Source of the DNA: Cyrtodaria siliqua | Lineage: Eukaryota > Mollusca > Bivalvia > Adapedonta > Hiatellidae | Direction of reading: 5' to 3' | Length of the DNA: 64,000 bases | Assembly (NCBI GenBank): GCA_037043455.1 | Contig: JAWPHD010011431.1 | Location: 20,061 to 84,060, forward strand | In this document: piece after piece, positions 1-11,053 of the stretch | How the letters are laid out: every line of letters starts with the position of its first letter | Position numbering within the stretch: the stretch's first letter is position 1 | Notes under the pieces: generated by a model | What the model was told of the DNA's origin: nothing | Databases searched by the model: none | The model's input: only the letters and a program-made list of their open reading frames with translations | Made by a program: the position numbers and the translations under genes

Positions 1-146
1 AAACACATCTATGAACGTAATGTAACATCGTATTTAAAGTTGAATTCTTCATTACAAGTATTATACATGTTAATACATGTATTGTCCAGAGACTGTGATT
101 TGAACTAGGATTAAAAGGTCACAGAAACATTTTTATACAAAGCTGA
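1..146. repeat. Left arm of a ~147-bp inverted repeat
   Basis: The window starts inside this arm (AAACACATCTATGAAC...). It matches the reverse complement of about 5165-5312 at roughly 90% over its whole length, ending near CAAAGCTG. Because the window cuts it, the outer end and any target duplication cannot be seen. Arms of this kind around a packaging-ATPase remnant suggest terminal inverted repeats of a Polinton/adintovirus-like element, but a chance inverted duplication is also possible. Confidence 0.8.
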
Positions 147-533
147 TCATGTATTTACTTTAAATTACAACATATAATTTAACAATTGTCATTTTCTGCA
201 TGTCTCATTTCCTAAAAGTCTGTTTGTAAGACGTTCCTTGCTTGTGTTTTGTCTGATTACGTTTTCTTTCAACATACACGTGTTTGGCGGCAACTGATCT
301 ATTCCATGCCTGGCGCTGTAAAGCTTACATTCGTTTTCCTTTCTCGTTGATGATTGTCTTTTCCACCAATCAAATGAGTAGTCGCCTCTTTTAAGTCACT
401 TTTTATTGAGATTTCGCTATTTCCAAAGCCGTCGTGACCGGTGTCACGATTTCGCTATTTCCAAAGCCGTCACCAATTTAAATTACATGTTTGTTTGGTT
501 CTGATTCAATGTGCTAACTGTTTTTTACGCATT
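147..533. other. Non-coding stretch with a short direct repeat around a palindrome
   Basis: No gene is seen. A 24-base string beginning GATTTCGCTATTTCC occurs twice (about 411-435 and 448-472). The spacer contains the inverted pair GTGAC-CGGT-GTCAC. The stretch lies just beyond the 3' end of the minus-strand ORF that ends at 534, so it may be that element's intergenic or subterminal DNA. Confidence 0.5.
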
Positions 534-905
534 TTAAACTGTGTCGTCAACTTGATCACTCTCGTGGTCACTGTTATCTTCATTCTTTTCTGGGATTAAT
601 ATCTCGTTCAATTCGTGTTTGTGTAAACGAATACCCTCTTTTATGACTAAAAGAACTGGTAATTGAGTCACTTTTTGCACTCGTTTAACCGTATCCATGA
701 TAGATGCGTACAATGGGCACGTGTCTATATAGTATATGAACTTCAGATCTTCGTCCAAGTACTCTCTAGCCGACTTACGAAGCTCGGGCAGCATGTCATT
801 TATCATTTTGCGTTCCTCTAACCTAGATCTATCCTCAGGGTAGCAGTCTATCGCCTTTTGTTTTATCTCCGTACAGTACTTTTTAACAACATTTCCAATA
901 GTCAT
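534..905 (-). CDS. Hypothetical ORF in the virus/Polinton-like remnant
   Basis: A 123-residue ORF with an ATG start at 905. I do not recognise the family. It is highly charged with an acidic tail (EKNEDNSDHESDQVDD) and a central stretch around DLKFIYYIDTCPLYASI, and has no membrane segment. Its ATG overlaps the stop of the upstream minus-strand ORF by four bases (ATGA, 902-905). Such tight packing is typical of viral or virus-like gene strings and unlike ordinary animal genes. It may be a real small gene of the element or a surviving fragment of a larger one. Confidence 0.45.
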   Translation of the reverse strand: MTIGNVVKKYCTEIKQKAIDCYPEDRSRLEERKMINDMLPELRKSAREYLDEDLKFIYYIDTCPLYASIMDTVKRVQKVTQLPVLLVIKEGIRLHKHELNEILIPEKNEDNSDHESDQVDDTV

Positions 906-1198
906 TTGCGCAGAAAACTATTAGTTTTTTGAGTCTCGCTTTCACGTGCCTTCCGAAGGTGATTTCTTATTTCGACATCCGTTGGTTTTAGTGAAGGCAA
1001 TGTATACTCGTTTGAACTATCTTCATCTGATTCTTCGTCCATGTCATTATCACTTTCAAGAGGTTTTCTCTTTTTGCCATTCCCTTGACCAATGGCCCGG
1101 ATACCCGGAGGCACGGAATACTCGTTTAGACTGTCTTCATTTTCCTCCTCTCTGTCATTTCCTGGATCACCGACCCTACTGTTAAAAAGGTCGGTCAT
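902..1198 (-). pseudogene. Acidic, Ser/Glu-rich ORF continuous with the broken ATPase frame
   Basis: A 98-residue ORF with a basic KKRK patch and two related acidic segments (around NEDSLNEYSVPP and DEDSSNEYTLPS), which looks like an internal duplication. Reading upstream in the same frame, coding-like sequence continues past a TAG near 1219 and a TGA near 1340 into the ATPase remnant. The ATG at 1198 is therefore probably internal, and this is likely the C-terminal part of, or a fusion to, the ATPase polypeptide. It overlaps the next ORF by ATGA. No function is assigned. Confidence 0.45.
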
Positions 1199-1899
1199 CA
1201 GTCGTTCGTGTTCGGGTGTATTGGCCTATAAGTCCACCACTAGATACCCGTAGGGTCGTTTTACCGCTTCCACGTATTGTCGCAAACATGTTTTACCCGT
1301 CAAAGCAAAAATCCTTCTCGTCAATGTCGCTACCTGTTGTCAATCGATGGGATTGTTGAACAAACCAAATACTGAGTGTTTAAGACTATATCTCTACAGG
1401 CTTTACCCTGTGGAAACAGATTTTGCGTCAAAGACACGATCGATATGTTTCGGTGATGTGATCCTTTCGTAAATAGGTCGGCGATCCTCTGGTCACATTT
1501 GGCATCCGCCACGAGATCGTCGAAGATATTCAGGTTAGGTGTCTTTGGGTCAATAAAATCTGACTCGTTCAAATTATTAGGGATACCGCTTATGAATTCA
1601 ATGGATGGCATTATTTTGTTAAGTTCATCGTAAAGCAGTTGTCATTGACCGTAACTCCATATTATTCTTTGAGGGGGAGGGTCTATCAATGTAGAAAGCA
1701 AACGTTTTCGTGTCCAATGCGTTTTCCCGCTACCACTTGGCCCGTTAACATCATGGTAAAAGGATGCTGGAATACATTGTGAGGCCATTTCTTTATATTT
1801 TCCATCAGAGTGTTTGATGTTTGTATGTCTGTGTAAGTTATCAGATCTATTAATGGCCGCACCGAATACCGCGCAAGAAAACATGATTTTGACATACAT
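1199..1899 (-). pseudogene. Broken zinc finger plus FtsK/HerA (A32-like) packaging-type ATPase
   Basis: The N-terminus resembles a C2H2 finger (Cys, then R-x-DNLHRH...H) in which the second Cys position is Phe. The Walker A motif GPSGSGKT follows, then a Walker B-like NIFDDL and, about 30 residues on, a SLTQN motif. This order is that of A32/FtsK-type genome-packaging ATPases of Polintons, adintoviruses and related elements. The gene is dead. A TGA interrupts one open frame just after WSYGQ (near 1639-1641). A one-base loss near 1375-1378 shifts the frame, and further stops lie near 1340 and 1219. Upstream of Walker A, conserved-looking residues alternate between two frames, suggesting compensating indels. 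The family call rests on motif order; the exact element class is uncertain. Confidence 0.65.
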
Positions 1900-1925
1900 T
1901 TATGATTACCTCTTCTTATGTTATT

Positions 1926-2275
1926 GCCTCACCTCCTCCTCAATCCAAATCTTCCTCCTCTTCCGCCTCTTCCTCCTCCTCCTCCTCCTCCTCCTTCTTC
2001 TCCTCCTCCTCTTCAATCCTCCTCCTCTATCATCCTCCTCTATACTCCTCACATCCTCCTCAATCCTCCTCCTCAATCCTCCTCCTTCTCCTCCTACTCA
2101 ATCCTCTTCCTCCTCCTCTTCAATCCTCCTCCTTCTCCTCCTACTCAATCTACTTCCTCCTCCTCCTCCTCAATCCTCCTCCTCTTCCTCTGCTCTATCC
2201 TCCTCAATCCTCCACCTCCTCCTCCTCAATTCTATACCTCCTCCTCCTCAATCCTCCTCCTCAGTACTTAATGGT
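1926..2275. repeat. (TCC)n / (TCAATCCTCC)n polypyrimidine microsatellite
   Basis: About 350 bp of almost pure pyrimidine on the plus strand: TCC triplets interrupted by AATCC variants. The reading frames across it (Ser/Leu/Pro-rich) are artefacts of composition. It separates the ATPase remnant from the Penelope-like RT, which starts within a few bases of its right end. Confidence 0.95.
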
Positions 2276-2279
2276 CATT

Positions 2280-3971
2280 GCTAATTATAGAATCCAAACG
2301 TCCTAGTTATTTATGTAAATCTAATATCACTGTTATTTATAATGCTAACCCCTCTTTACTTCCTCCGAGACCTAGGTTTTCCTTTCGTAATTTAAAATCG
2401 GAAATTCAGGAATTTCATAATAAATTTGATTTAGTTCCTGCAGATAAAGCCGCTAATAATGTAATTATTGTTTACGCCTACATTATGTCAATGTTTTATC
2501 TCTGGAACTCGGCAGCACCAATACTCAAGTTAATTCTACTGAGGATGATGATGTTTCCGCACATATCACTCGGTGCACTACTTTCAAGGCAGGTGTAAAC
2601 GATAAGCAAAATAAACTGCCTACTATGTACTGGATTTCTAAATTACATAAAAATACATATAAGGCTCGCTTTATTTCGAATTCTAGTGCCTGCACCACCA
2701 CAAACATCTCCAAACTTTTAACTTCTTATCTTACTGCCGTTAAAGATCACGTTAAACTATATTGTGATAAAACTTATGAAAACTCTGTGATTAATTTATT
2801 TTGGTCTATAAAAAATTCAGGAGACGTTCTTGATAAAATTGTCAATAAAGGTCAAGTTTCATCAATAAGCACTTATGAATTCTCTACACTATATACAACC
2901 TTACGACATCACCTTATTAAAGACAAGCTAATTTCTCTTATTCAATTAACATTCGCTAGAGAAAATACTACTTTTTTGGCATGTAAAAATATAAAAGCCT
3001 TTTTTACTAACGGCAGTTTAGATAATTATACTATGTGGACTTGCTATGAAGTTTTTGAAGCACTCATCTTCCTATTAGATAATATTTTCGTCTGGTATGG
3101 AACCACCCTTTATAAACAAATTGTTGGTATCCCTATGGGTTCGAACTGTGCACCACTTCTTGCAGGTTTGTTTTTATTTTGCTATGAAAGGGATTTCATG
3201 TTGAGTGTTTCACCAGATACCCAGGCAGATGTTATTGAAGCCTTTTATGACACCTCTCGGTATCTGGATGACATGTTGAACATTGACAACCCTTTCTTTC
3301 TAACTATGGTTAATAATATTTATCCTAAAGAACTTCAGCTTAACAAAGCTAATATATCTGATAATAACGCTTCTTTTCTTGATTTAGATCTCTCGATTGA
3401 AAATGGTAAAATAATTAGCAAAATCTATGACAAGAGAGATGATTTTAATTTTGACTTTGTTAATTATTCCCACTTGGATGGGGATGTTCCCCGAGCAACT
3501 TCTTGTGGGGTGTATGTGTCTCAACTTATTCGTTTTTCTAGAGCTTGTACTCGAGTTGAGGACTTTAATATTCGTAATGTTTGTATAACTAAAAAGTTTC
3601 TCAATCAGGGTTACCGTTACCATAAACTTCGTAAAACCTTTGCAAAATTGTATTATCGTAACCCTGATCTTCTTTCCAAATATAAAAATAATTTAAGGAC
3701 TCTTCTGCGACAAGGACTATCACAACCTGACTTCTATGGTGATGTGATTTATAAACTTCGTAAGATTCTTGGTCATGATTATTTTCATACTATCTTTGTA
3801 AAACTTGTTAAAAAGTTTATCAAAAGAGGTTATGACACTATCATTTTGCAACGTATTGCATGCTTGGTGGTGGATCCTTTACAGTTCGCCACTATGCTTT
3901 CCTGCTGTGGACCCTATGATGACGCCTGCCTAAAGCCCATTGGGACGGTGGCGTTTGATGTTTGTCTATGA
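2280..3971 (+). pseudogene. Penelope-like reverse transcriptase, 5'-truncated
   Basis: From 2625 a 448-residue open frame carries RT landmarks in order: YWISKLHK, an STYEFSTLYTTL block (motif A region; the usual Asp position reads Glu), GIPMGSNCAPLLAG (motif B) and RYLDDMLNID (YxDD-type motif C). A basic C-terminal region with GYRYHKLRKTF and FYGDVIYKLRK follows. Upstream residues of the same protein (VPADKAANNV) lie in another frame (2284-2500), so there is a frameshift before the main ORF. RT motif style is that of Penelope-like elements or close relatives. No GIY-YIG nuclease is visible before the stop. The left end abuts the CCT microsatellite, consistent with 5' truncation. Related fragments lie at 27240-28385, 47700-47790 and 52030-52432. 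Confidence 0.72.
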
Positions 3972-4330
3972 TCTTTCTTGTCGTGCCCTTAATGGTTTAT
4001 TCTCTTACTGCTCTGGCTTCTGCCAAGTCAGTGAGTACCTTCATTGTGACTTTCTAGGCAATTGTTTTTTTGTATTATATTTACACGAGCATATTTGTGT
4101 TTTACTTATATTGCCTATTGATGCTGCCTTGTTGGTTAGAGATTAGATCATGGCGGGGATTTCTTTATTTACACTGTCCTGTTTTAATGGGATGACAGTA
4201 GGGTAAGTGTGAGGTTTGGTGCACCCTAGAACCGGTTTAAACCCCCAGTGGCCTACTTTGCCACTGACCGTTCCAAGGTGGTAGCCCTATTGTCAACCCT
4301 TTTGTGTTTGTGATGTCGTTTGTATTTATT
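3972..4330 (+). mobile_element. 3' untranslated tail of the Penelope-like element
   Basis: AT-rich sequence after the RT stop. Its reverse complement recurs at 52030-52432 (minus) and in part at 47700-47790, including the phrases CTTCTGCCAAGTCA and GGTGCACCCTAGAACC. The shared copies define it as the element's tail. The exact 3' end is not certain. Confidence 0.75.
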
Positions 4331-5164
4331 ATTGCTTTTGCCTTCTTGTTTGTCTGTTTGCGTGTTTGTTTCTGTGTTTTGTGGTTGACTGTCCTCCTTG
4401 AATGCTACTTTCCCTGTACGATCTTTTATATTTCTTTATACCTGTTCAAACTTGTTTCAAACCCTTATACTCTTCTATTGATCGAATAGTAACTATTTAC
4501 CTAGCGTTTCCGGTTTTGGTCTACAATCAAAAATCTGTTGAAAATACGTTTAAAATGATACAAAACACGATAGGATTCGGTCCATTATGAGGTAATTATG
4601 GGTATTTAAAGTGTGGATCAATCAGAGTCTACTATTATATCACGTGACCCCTAAACAGCAATATCACCGTAACTATAAGCGGTAAACAAAAGTATCGATT
4701 TTAGAATCAGCGTGAACAGATCTATCAAATGGTATCAGTTTTATATGGTTTAAACTAAAAATTAAGAAAATGTTTAAAAACTGCTCTTATGCAATAACTC
4801 TTAAAGTAAACAAAATCGACGCGAGAACCCAGGTTTATTCGAAAGTTTTTTATGAGATGTATTAGAAAATGAAATAAAATTGAAAATTAGACATTAAATG
4901 ACATTAAATGATACTCTACGGCTGTAAAACTGATTTTAAGTTATTTTCTGAAACAAAGGATTCACATTTGATTATATAATCAGATAGCGCGTGAAATTTC
5001 GATTACTTTGGTATATAATTATATGTAGATAGGTAGAAATATGTTGAAAATATACGGATATAATGTTACATATATAGACTCTGGTTAACATTTACGATTT
5101 AACCCCTTAATGGTCAAAAGGTAATCCGTTACCCAGACGACTTAATATTTAAGTTACATACGAG
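4331..5164. other. AT-rich non-coding stretch
   Basis: Only short ORFs without recognisable motifs. It lies between the Penelope-like tail and the right inverted-repeat arm, so it is probably original DNA of the 1-5312 element that lost its genes. Nothing specific is seen. Confidence 0.5.
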
Positions 5165-5312
5165 ACCAGCTTTGTATAGAAATGTTTTCAGTGAACTTTT
5201 AATCTTAGTTCAAATCACAATCTCTGGACAATACATGTATTAACATCTATAATACTTGTAATGAAGAATTCAACTTTAAATCCGATGTTACATTTTGTTC
5301 ATAGATGTGTTT
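5165..5312. repeat. Right arm of the ~147-bp inverted repeat
   Basis: The reverse complement matches 1-146 (shared AAACACATCTATGAAC, GAATTCTTCATTACAAG, TAATACATGTATTGTCC). It diverges on its inner side near CAAAGCTGG. The outer limit cannot be fixed because the partner arm is cut by the window edge. Confidence 0.8.
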
Positions 5313-5965
5313 ATACTTTGAGAGAGAACAGATTTGAAAATGGAAGTTACTGATTTTGATTTTTTGTATAATTAAACTTAAAGAAGCAGTGGACATTTTG
5401 GCTTGTTCGGGGTTCGGATACAAGAGTTTTAACAATACAATTATAAATGTGACGTTTCAATCAAATACTGATTGGTACGATTCTTTAATTAGAACTAACG
5501 GTATTGCAATTTACCAGGATTCTGAGTTTCAAGTAATATCGGTTATAAGCAATAACTACAATTTTTCAAGTGGACATGTATCATAATTATGAAAGATGTA
5601 TTCACTTTGAAGACGGATCATGAAGTTTCTAATTCTTTATTTTGGAAACAGAAACACAACTTTGAGAGAATTAGAATTTAGTCAGTATCGACCATCCACA
5701 TTCTTTACAAAGAAGGTAAGTGGTACTTGTTAGTTGTCGTTTAACTTTGTTTTCCAGCACTCAAAGAAAACAGTAATGTTCTGGAACGAGTCTAGCTGTA
5801 GATTGATTTGATAGAAATAACAAATTCTTATATACTAAAAAGTTCACTGGTTCTTGAAAATCAATCAATCTGATTGGTCCGTTTGTGTTATTTATAGAAA
5901 TCAACGTCAAGTCTTTTTATAAAAGAAGTCTTAACATGTCAAATCTTGTTTTTAAAGTATTGGTA
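5313..5965. other. Non-coding stretch
   Basis: No gene or clear repeat is seen. Short ORFs are unremarkable. The last ~100 bp are unrelated to the minisatellite that follows. Confidence 0.4.
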
Positions 5966-6025
5966 AAATAGAGTGTTTCCGGTCCTTTGTTCACGTTTTC
6001 TATTGCGGTCGGATGTCAATTCGCC

Positions 6026-6705
6026 GTGTCAATACCTTTTGTTCGAACATCCTGTCCCTAATTCCCTTTGCGGTTTTAATACAAAAGGAACTCAGACATC
6101 CTGCCTATATAATATCCACAGATTAGGTCTAAATGTCAATACCTTTTGTTCAAGCATCCTGGCAGTAATCCCCTTTGCGGCTTTTATACAAAAGGAACTC
6201 AGACATCTTGTCTCTATAATGTCCACAGATTAAGTTTAAATGGCAATACCTTTTGTTAGAACATCATGGCAGTAATCCCCTTTGCGGGTTTTGTACAAAA
6301 GGAACTCAGACATCCTGTCTCTATAATGTCCACAGATTAAGTCTCAATATCAATACCTTTTGTTAGAACATCCTGGCAGTAATCCTCTCTGCGGTTTTTA
6401 CAAAAGGAACTCAGACATCCTGTCTATATAATGTCCACAGATTAAGTGCAATACCTTTTGTTACAACATTCTTGCAGTAATCCCCTCTGCAGTTTTTATA
6501 CAAAAGGAACTCAGACATCCTGTTTCTATAATGTCCACAGATTAAATCTAAATGTCAATACCTTTTGTTAGAACATCCTTGCAGTAATCCCCTCTGCGGT
6601 TTTTATACAAAAGGAACTCAGACATCCTGTCTCTTTAATGTCCACAGATTAAGGAGACTGATGCAATATCTTTTGTCAGAACATCCTGCTACTAATGCCA
6701 TCTAC
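6026..6705. repeat. ~107-bp minisatellite, six full copies and a partial seventh
   Basis: Units begin CAATACCTTTTGTT near 6029, 6138, 6244, 6350, 6449, 6557 and (diverged) 6664. Each contains GCAGTAATCCCCTTTGCGG, ACAAAAGGAACTCAGACATC and GTCCACAGATTAAG. Units differ mainly by substitutions and 1-8 base indels. Short ORFs across it are by-products of the repeat. Confidence 0.93.
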
Positions 6706-6887
6706 CCACAATACATTCATATGCAAATGAAGCCGCGCGTGACCTACTTTACACAACGTGCATTTCTATTTTTAGAAAACAAAATGGCGCCCGTTTGTTT
6801 ACTGCTAAAGAGACCCATAAACTACTCAGCTTTTTACAAAATTTAAAAAAAGCATTCGATATCGATCATTCTTAAACCGCCTAGCTT

Positions 6888-7690
6888 TTAGTATTGATAT
6901 ATACATCTAACCTGACGTTTAGCTTTGTCTTTTTTACCACTCCACAAGATGTTAAAGATTAATGTTTTTAATTCATTTATTACCTGTTGGTGGGGATTGG
7001 GTAATATTGAAATTAGATGAGTTATTTTTGGAATTGCAAGACTCTTTATAACTGTAATTTTACCAATTGATGAGAGAATCCTCTTTGACCAGCTAATCAA
7101 AGAGTATTGATCTTTTCAATTTTATTTGTATAATTTATAGTACATATTTGGTCTAGGTCCACAGAAAATGTAATACCTAATAGAATGAAGGAGTCATGCT
7201 CCCAGCACAGTTCATATTCTCTAAATAGTTTAACGTAACATCGTTTTCTGCAACCTATCTAAATGAATTTATATTAAGGCCGGAGACTCTCGCATAAAAT
7301 GTTAAGGTTTTAAGAATGTGTCTTAGAGATTTTTCAGAGCCATCCAGTACTAATGTAGTGTCATCTGCATATTGTGAGATTATGTGCTCTTGGGAACCTA
7401 TTTTGAAACCGGTAATATTTAAATTATTTCTGCACACAGAATGAATATATAGGGAGACAATGGGTCGCCCTGACGACAACCTCGATGTATAGCGAACCAG
7501 TCTGAGAGGTGCCCATTTACTATAACACAAGATTCTATATTGGTGTAAAATAACTTTGTCCATCTTTTAAAGACAGTGCCAAAATAATAGAAGTCCAGTA
7601 CTTGGAAAATAAAGTCCCACGCGAGCGAGTCAAAAGCTTTTTCAACGTTAGTTAGGAAGAGTAGTCCAGGTAAATTGTATTTTTAAATAC
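6888..7690 (-). pseudogene. LINE reverse transcriptase fragment (L1/Tx1-like), frameshifted
   Basis: Reading the minus strand from about 7690: NVEKAFDSLAWDFIF (motif A), GCRQGDPLSPYIFILCAE (motif B, near 7490-7440), SQYADDTTLVLDGSEKSL (motif C, YADD near 7370), then after a gap SWSKRILSSIGKITVIKSL (thumb/connection region). Frames change at least twice, near 7440 and between 7255 and 7100, so it is inactive. Endonuclease, ORF1 and 3' tail are not seen. The GCRQGDPLSP and YADD combination fits L1/Tx1-type non-LTR RTs better than CR1/L2; clade remains uncertain. Confidence 0.8.
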
Positions 7691-7699
7691 AGCATATTT

Positions 7700-8575
7700 T
7701 GACGATAGAGTACCCCTTCATAAGGACGGATGTATATCAGAAGTTTAAACACGATTAACATGGTTTATGTATATCATACGTATATCATACATGTTTGATA
7801 GTATATGTATATCCTTTACTTTAGTCCTTGGCAAAACGAAAACCAAGGAGTCTAAAGGATTAGTTGTAACACTAAGTTAATGGAATAATTATATATGTGT
7901 CACCATTTATTTCACTGGCTCAAACACCAGAATAAGTTTAAGACCAACATTTCGGTCAGTGTTAGTCTTTGAGCATTCTTTTAAAGAATGGTAATTGTAA
8001 ATGTATTCAAGTTATATCAGGGGGGTATTTATTGAGGAGTTTCAAGTTGATTGTGCATATTTAGATATTTTATTTATTACCTCCATCATGTACTGGTGGT
8101 TATTGGTAAGTACCAGTAATGGTAATAACAGTCAAATACCGTACCATCATTTACTAACCCAAAGTGTTGATCACAGTCCAGTCAAATAACGAGGTTCCAT
8201 AACATTGATTACATATTTACCTCACAGGTGCACTTGATCTATACAAATATAATAGAAAACAATGCAGATTACCGATTAATATTGTAAGATATAATAACTA
8301 AGGATAATAGATTGTATAGTCCACATACCATTCATTAGCAGACTTGTTTACAGAGTTCATATATCCAGTTGGTGCTGTACCACAGGCTAAACAAACATGC
8401 GCTCATACAGTCGTTATCCAGAAGTCTAGTATTGACAAGGTAGTAATTATATTAAATGATAAATTGTAATAATATACAGGTTAATAATTTATTACAGGAC
8501 AACTCCGCCAGAGTTGTTATACCAGTAGTCATACATTATATATATATTATATTATAGGTTAACTAAAACTCAATT
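7700..8575. other. Non-coding AT-rich stretch
   Basis: No gene or strong repeat. Includes short TA-rich runs (around 7770-7800 and 8530-8550). Small ORFs lack motifs. Confidence 0.4.
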
Positions 8576-8579
8576 CGCA

Positions 8580-8855
8580 CTTTACCTACCGAGTTATCTA
8601 TGATGTCAAGATGTGTATATGGTTTCGGCGTCAAAATCGACATAGTATTACCGAACTTATGACCCTTTTGTCGTCGAATTTTACGTTAAAATATCTTGTG
8701 TGTCTATTTCCTCCCAGTTTTCCTCCGTTTCTTTTCAAACTTAACAGGATACTTACCGATGATATCAACATGTGCATATCGATTCGGCATCCAAATCGAC
8801 CCAGTATTACAAGAGTTACGGCTCCCTTTTCGCCAAATTTTACATTTAACACTGA
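8580..8855. repeat. Two degenerate ~165-bp tandem units
   Basis: Sequence around 8590-8690 (GTCAAGATGTGTATATGGTT..., AAAATCGACATAGTATTACC, GAATTTTACGTTAAA) recurs diverged at 8758-8850 (ATCAACATGTGCATATCGATT..., CAAATCGACCCAGTATTAC, AAATTTTACATTTAA). Opposite-strand ORFs here are shadows of the repeat. Confidence 0.65.
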
Positions 8856-8989
8856 TTGTTTTCAGCGGGAGCATCCGTGTCCCATAGACAAATTTCTTGT
8901 TTTTATCCGTAGGGAAACTCTTTAATCTCTGTACCCACATAGTCATTCATCAAATTTCATGGATAGACTTTATACGGTGACATGAGGAT

Positions 8990-9435
8990 CCCTTTATTAT
9001 TTTTGGGTCAGTAGGTCAACGGTCAAGGTTTCCATGACCTGATCATAAACAACCTTGTCTGTATAACTTCCTAATCTCTGTAGCCACGTCATCAACTGCA
9101 CTGGTGGACTGTTAATGGTGGGAAAGATGAGCCTTATTGTTTTGGTGTCAGTAGGTCAAAGGCCATGACCTGTAAAACTATGTCTGCAGGACAACACTTC
9201 AATTCCAAATTAAACTGGTAGGCTGTCCAGTAGACAGGATGATCCTATTCATTCCTAGGTCAGAAAGTCAAATGTCAAATTTACCATGACCCGATCATGA
9301 AAAACCTTACCCAAAAGATAACTTTTCAACCGCTGTATCCACGTTCCTCAAATTTCGCGGACTCCATGTTGAGCAGATGATCCCTCTTCAATGTGGTGTC
9401 AAGGTAACCATGACCCGATCATGAATAACATTGCA
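8990..9435. repeat. Degenerate ~120-bp repeat with AGGTCA/TGACC motifs
   Basis: Three to four diverged units built on the order GATCCC...TTGGTGTCAGTAGGTCAA...CCATGACC(T/C)GATCATGAA occur near 9000, 9125, 9240 and 9390. AGGTCA and inverted TGACCT motifs recur in each unit. Confidence 0.6.
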
Positions 9436-10440
9436 CTCTTATATGGATCAATAACTGCTTGGTGACTTTGTTCTAGTTAGAAACTAGAACTATTACTGAA
9501 GGTGAGAAATACCCCCGCTTTTTTGCTATTATGGATGAGAATTGGTAAAATCTAGAAGAATAAATGTCTAAAATATCTATTAATTTTATAATGTTAAAAA
9601 AAAACTCCAAGTAAAACAAAGGTTCATAATTCTGTAAAAATAAATAAATGCAGAATCAAAAAAACATTAATGCAGAGATACATCCTATCATCACATGTGA
9701 ACTATAAGATTTTTCTTTCGTTCCAATCCTTTAAATTATGTACTGTACATCAGTGAAATAACACTGATTGTCTTCATTTTGTTTACGGAAATGATATAAT
9801 ATCTTTTAAATGTCGTAATTATTCTCACAGTACTAATATGTTTTTATATTTGTTTTACAAATCCTAGTCCTTCAGTGTTCAAATTCCATATTCAACATAT
9901 TATTGTAGAATTTTGTACAATGATTAGTGAAAATATTGATAATCCAAAAACGCTATTTCAGAAGACTGCCAGTCAATTTAATGTCCATTTATCAATAAAT
10001 TAATTTCACACGTTAGCTTAAAATGTTAATTTCTAAGACAATGCCTTTTCATCTACCATGCTTTAATTCTGAATCTTGTAATGCACAGATATATCTGGTG
10101 ATGTATTAGAAATTTCAAAGGTCCTCCACAAGTACTTAAAGAGAAACAGGCATTTAAAAAAAATAACAATTAACATACCTGAAACAACTCAGGAAGAAAA
10201 TGCCTCAGTATGTGTAAGTGATGTGTATTAAATGTTCCATAACTTTCGTCACACAAAAAATACAGCATTCATTTTACCATCAATGGAATAGTATTGAAAC
10301 TCTCTTTCATTTTATATCAATTATCAAACTCACAACGAGCACATAATTGTTAAAACGCGTTAGTGACAGAACTTATTGAATGACCCTCGTAAATGTAATA
10401 ACACTCCATGAAAACTTTTTAAGTGAAAGCCACATAATGT
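9436..10440. other. AT-rich non-coding stretch
   Basis: No ORF, repeat array or element end is recognised. Confidence 0.4.
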
Positions 10441-10600
10441 TCATTATAGAGTGAAAAATTCTAAGTCAAATAAAGGGCCATAGTTCTGTAATAAATTAGG
10501 CACCAACAATGTGTGATGTAGAGGGACATAAGGTCATCTGTTGTTATGTGTACATGAAGTTTGGGAACAATCAATTCGAAACTGTTTGAAAAACTAGAAA
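10440..10600. repeat. Single copy of a dispersed ~175-bp repeat
   Basis: The phrases AAATTCTAAGTCAAA, AAAGGGCCATAGTTCTGTAA, AGGGACATAAGGTCATC and AAGTTTGGGAACAATCAATT match the three tandem copies at 18955-19490. Confidence 0.8.
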
Positions 10601-11053
10601 ATGTGTCCATGTGACACGAATGTTTCGCTAAAGGGTCATCGGTTGCTTACACAATAGAGTAACAAAATGTTAAGTGTAATATCAAAAGGCAAATTATATT
10701 TTGCTTATGTAGATGCATGTGCATGTTTTTATATGTGCCTTAAAAAGCTTAATTACTGTAATTATTGTTTTTATCACTGTGTGCAATGTAACAGGTATCA
10801 AACGTTTTCACTGTCATATAACTGGAATCATGTGTTTTATCATTGTTAATTTTGTGCAACAAATCTGGAATCAAGCGTTTGTCATTGCTTGTCATAAGAA
10901 TGGAATCAATTAATAAATAAGAAGTGTAAAAAAACATATGTTTAGTAACAACAGATTGGATGTTTATCTTCACCAAAATTATTGCACATTTCATATGATG
11001 CGTTATTTCCTAATATATTATAATTGTTGGCCCCACCGAGGTGTGGGGCAACA

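Noticed and set aside
1814..2306. Long Ser/Leu/Pro-rich ORFs on the plus strand
   Set aside because: They are translations of the CCT-type microsatellite in three frames.
6026..6705. CRISPR-like regular repeat array
   Set aside because: Units are ~107 bp tandem copies with no unique spacers between repeats, in a eukaryotic genome.
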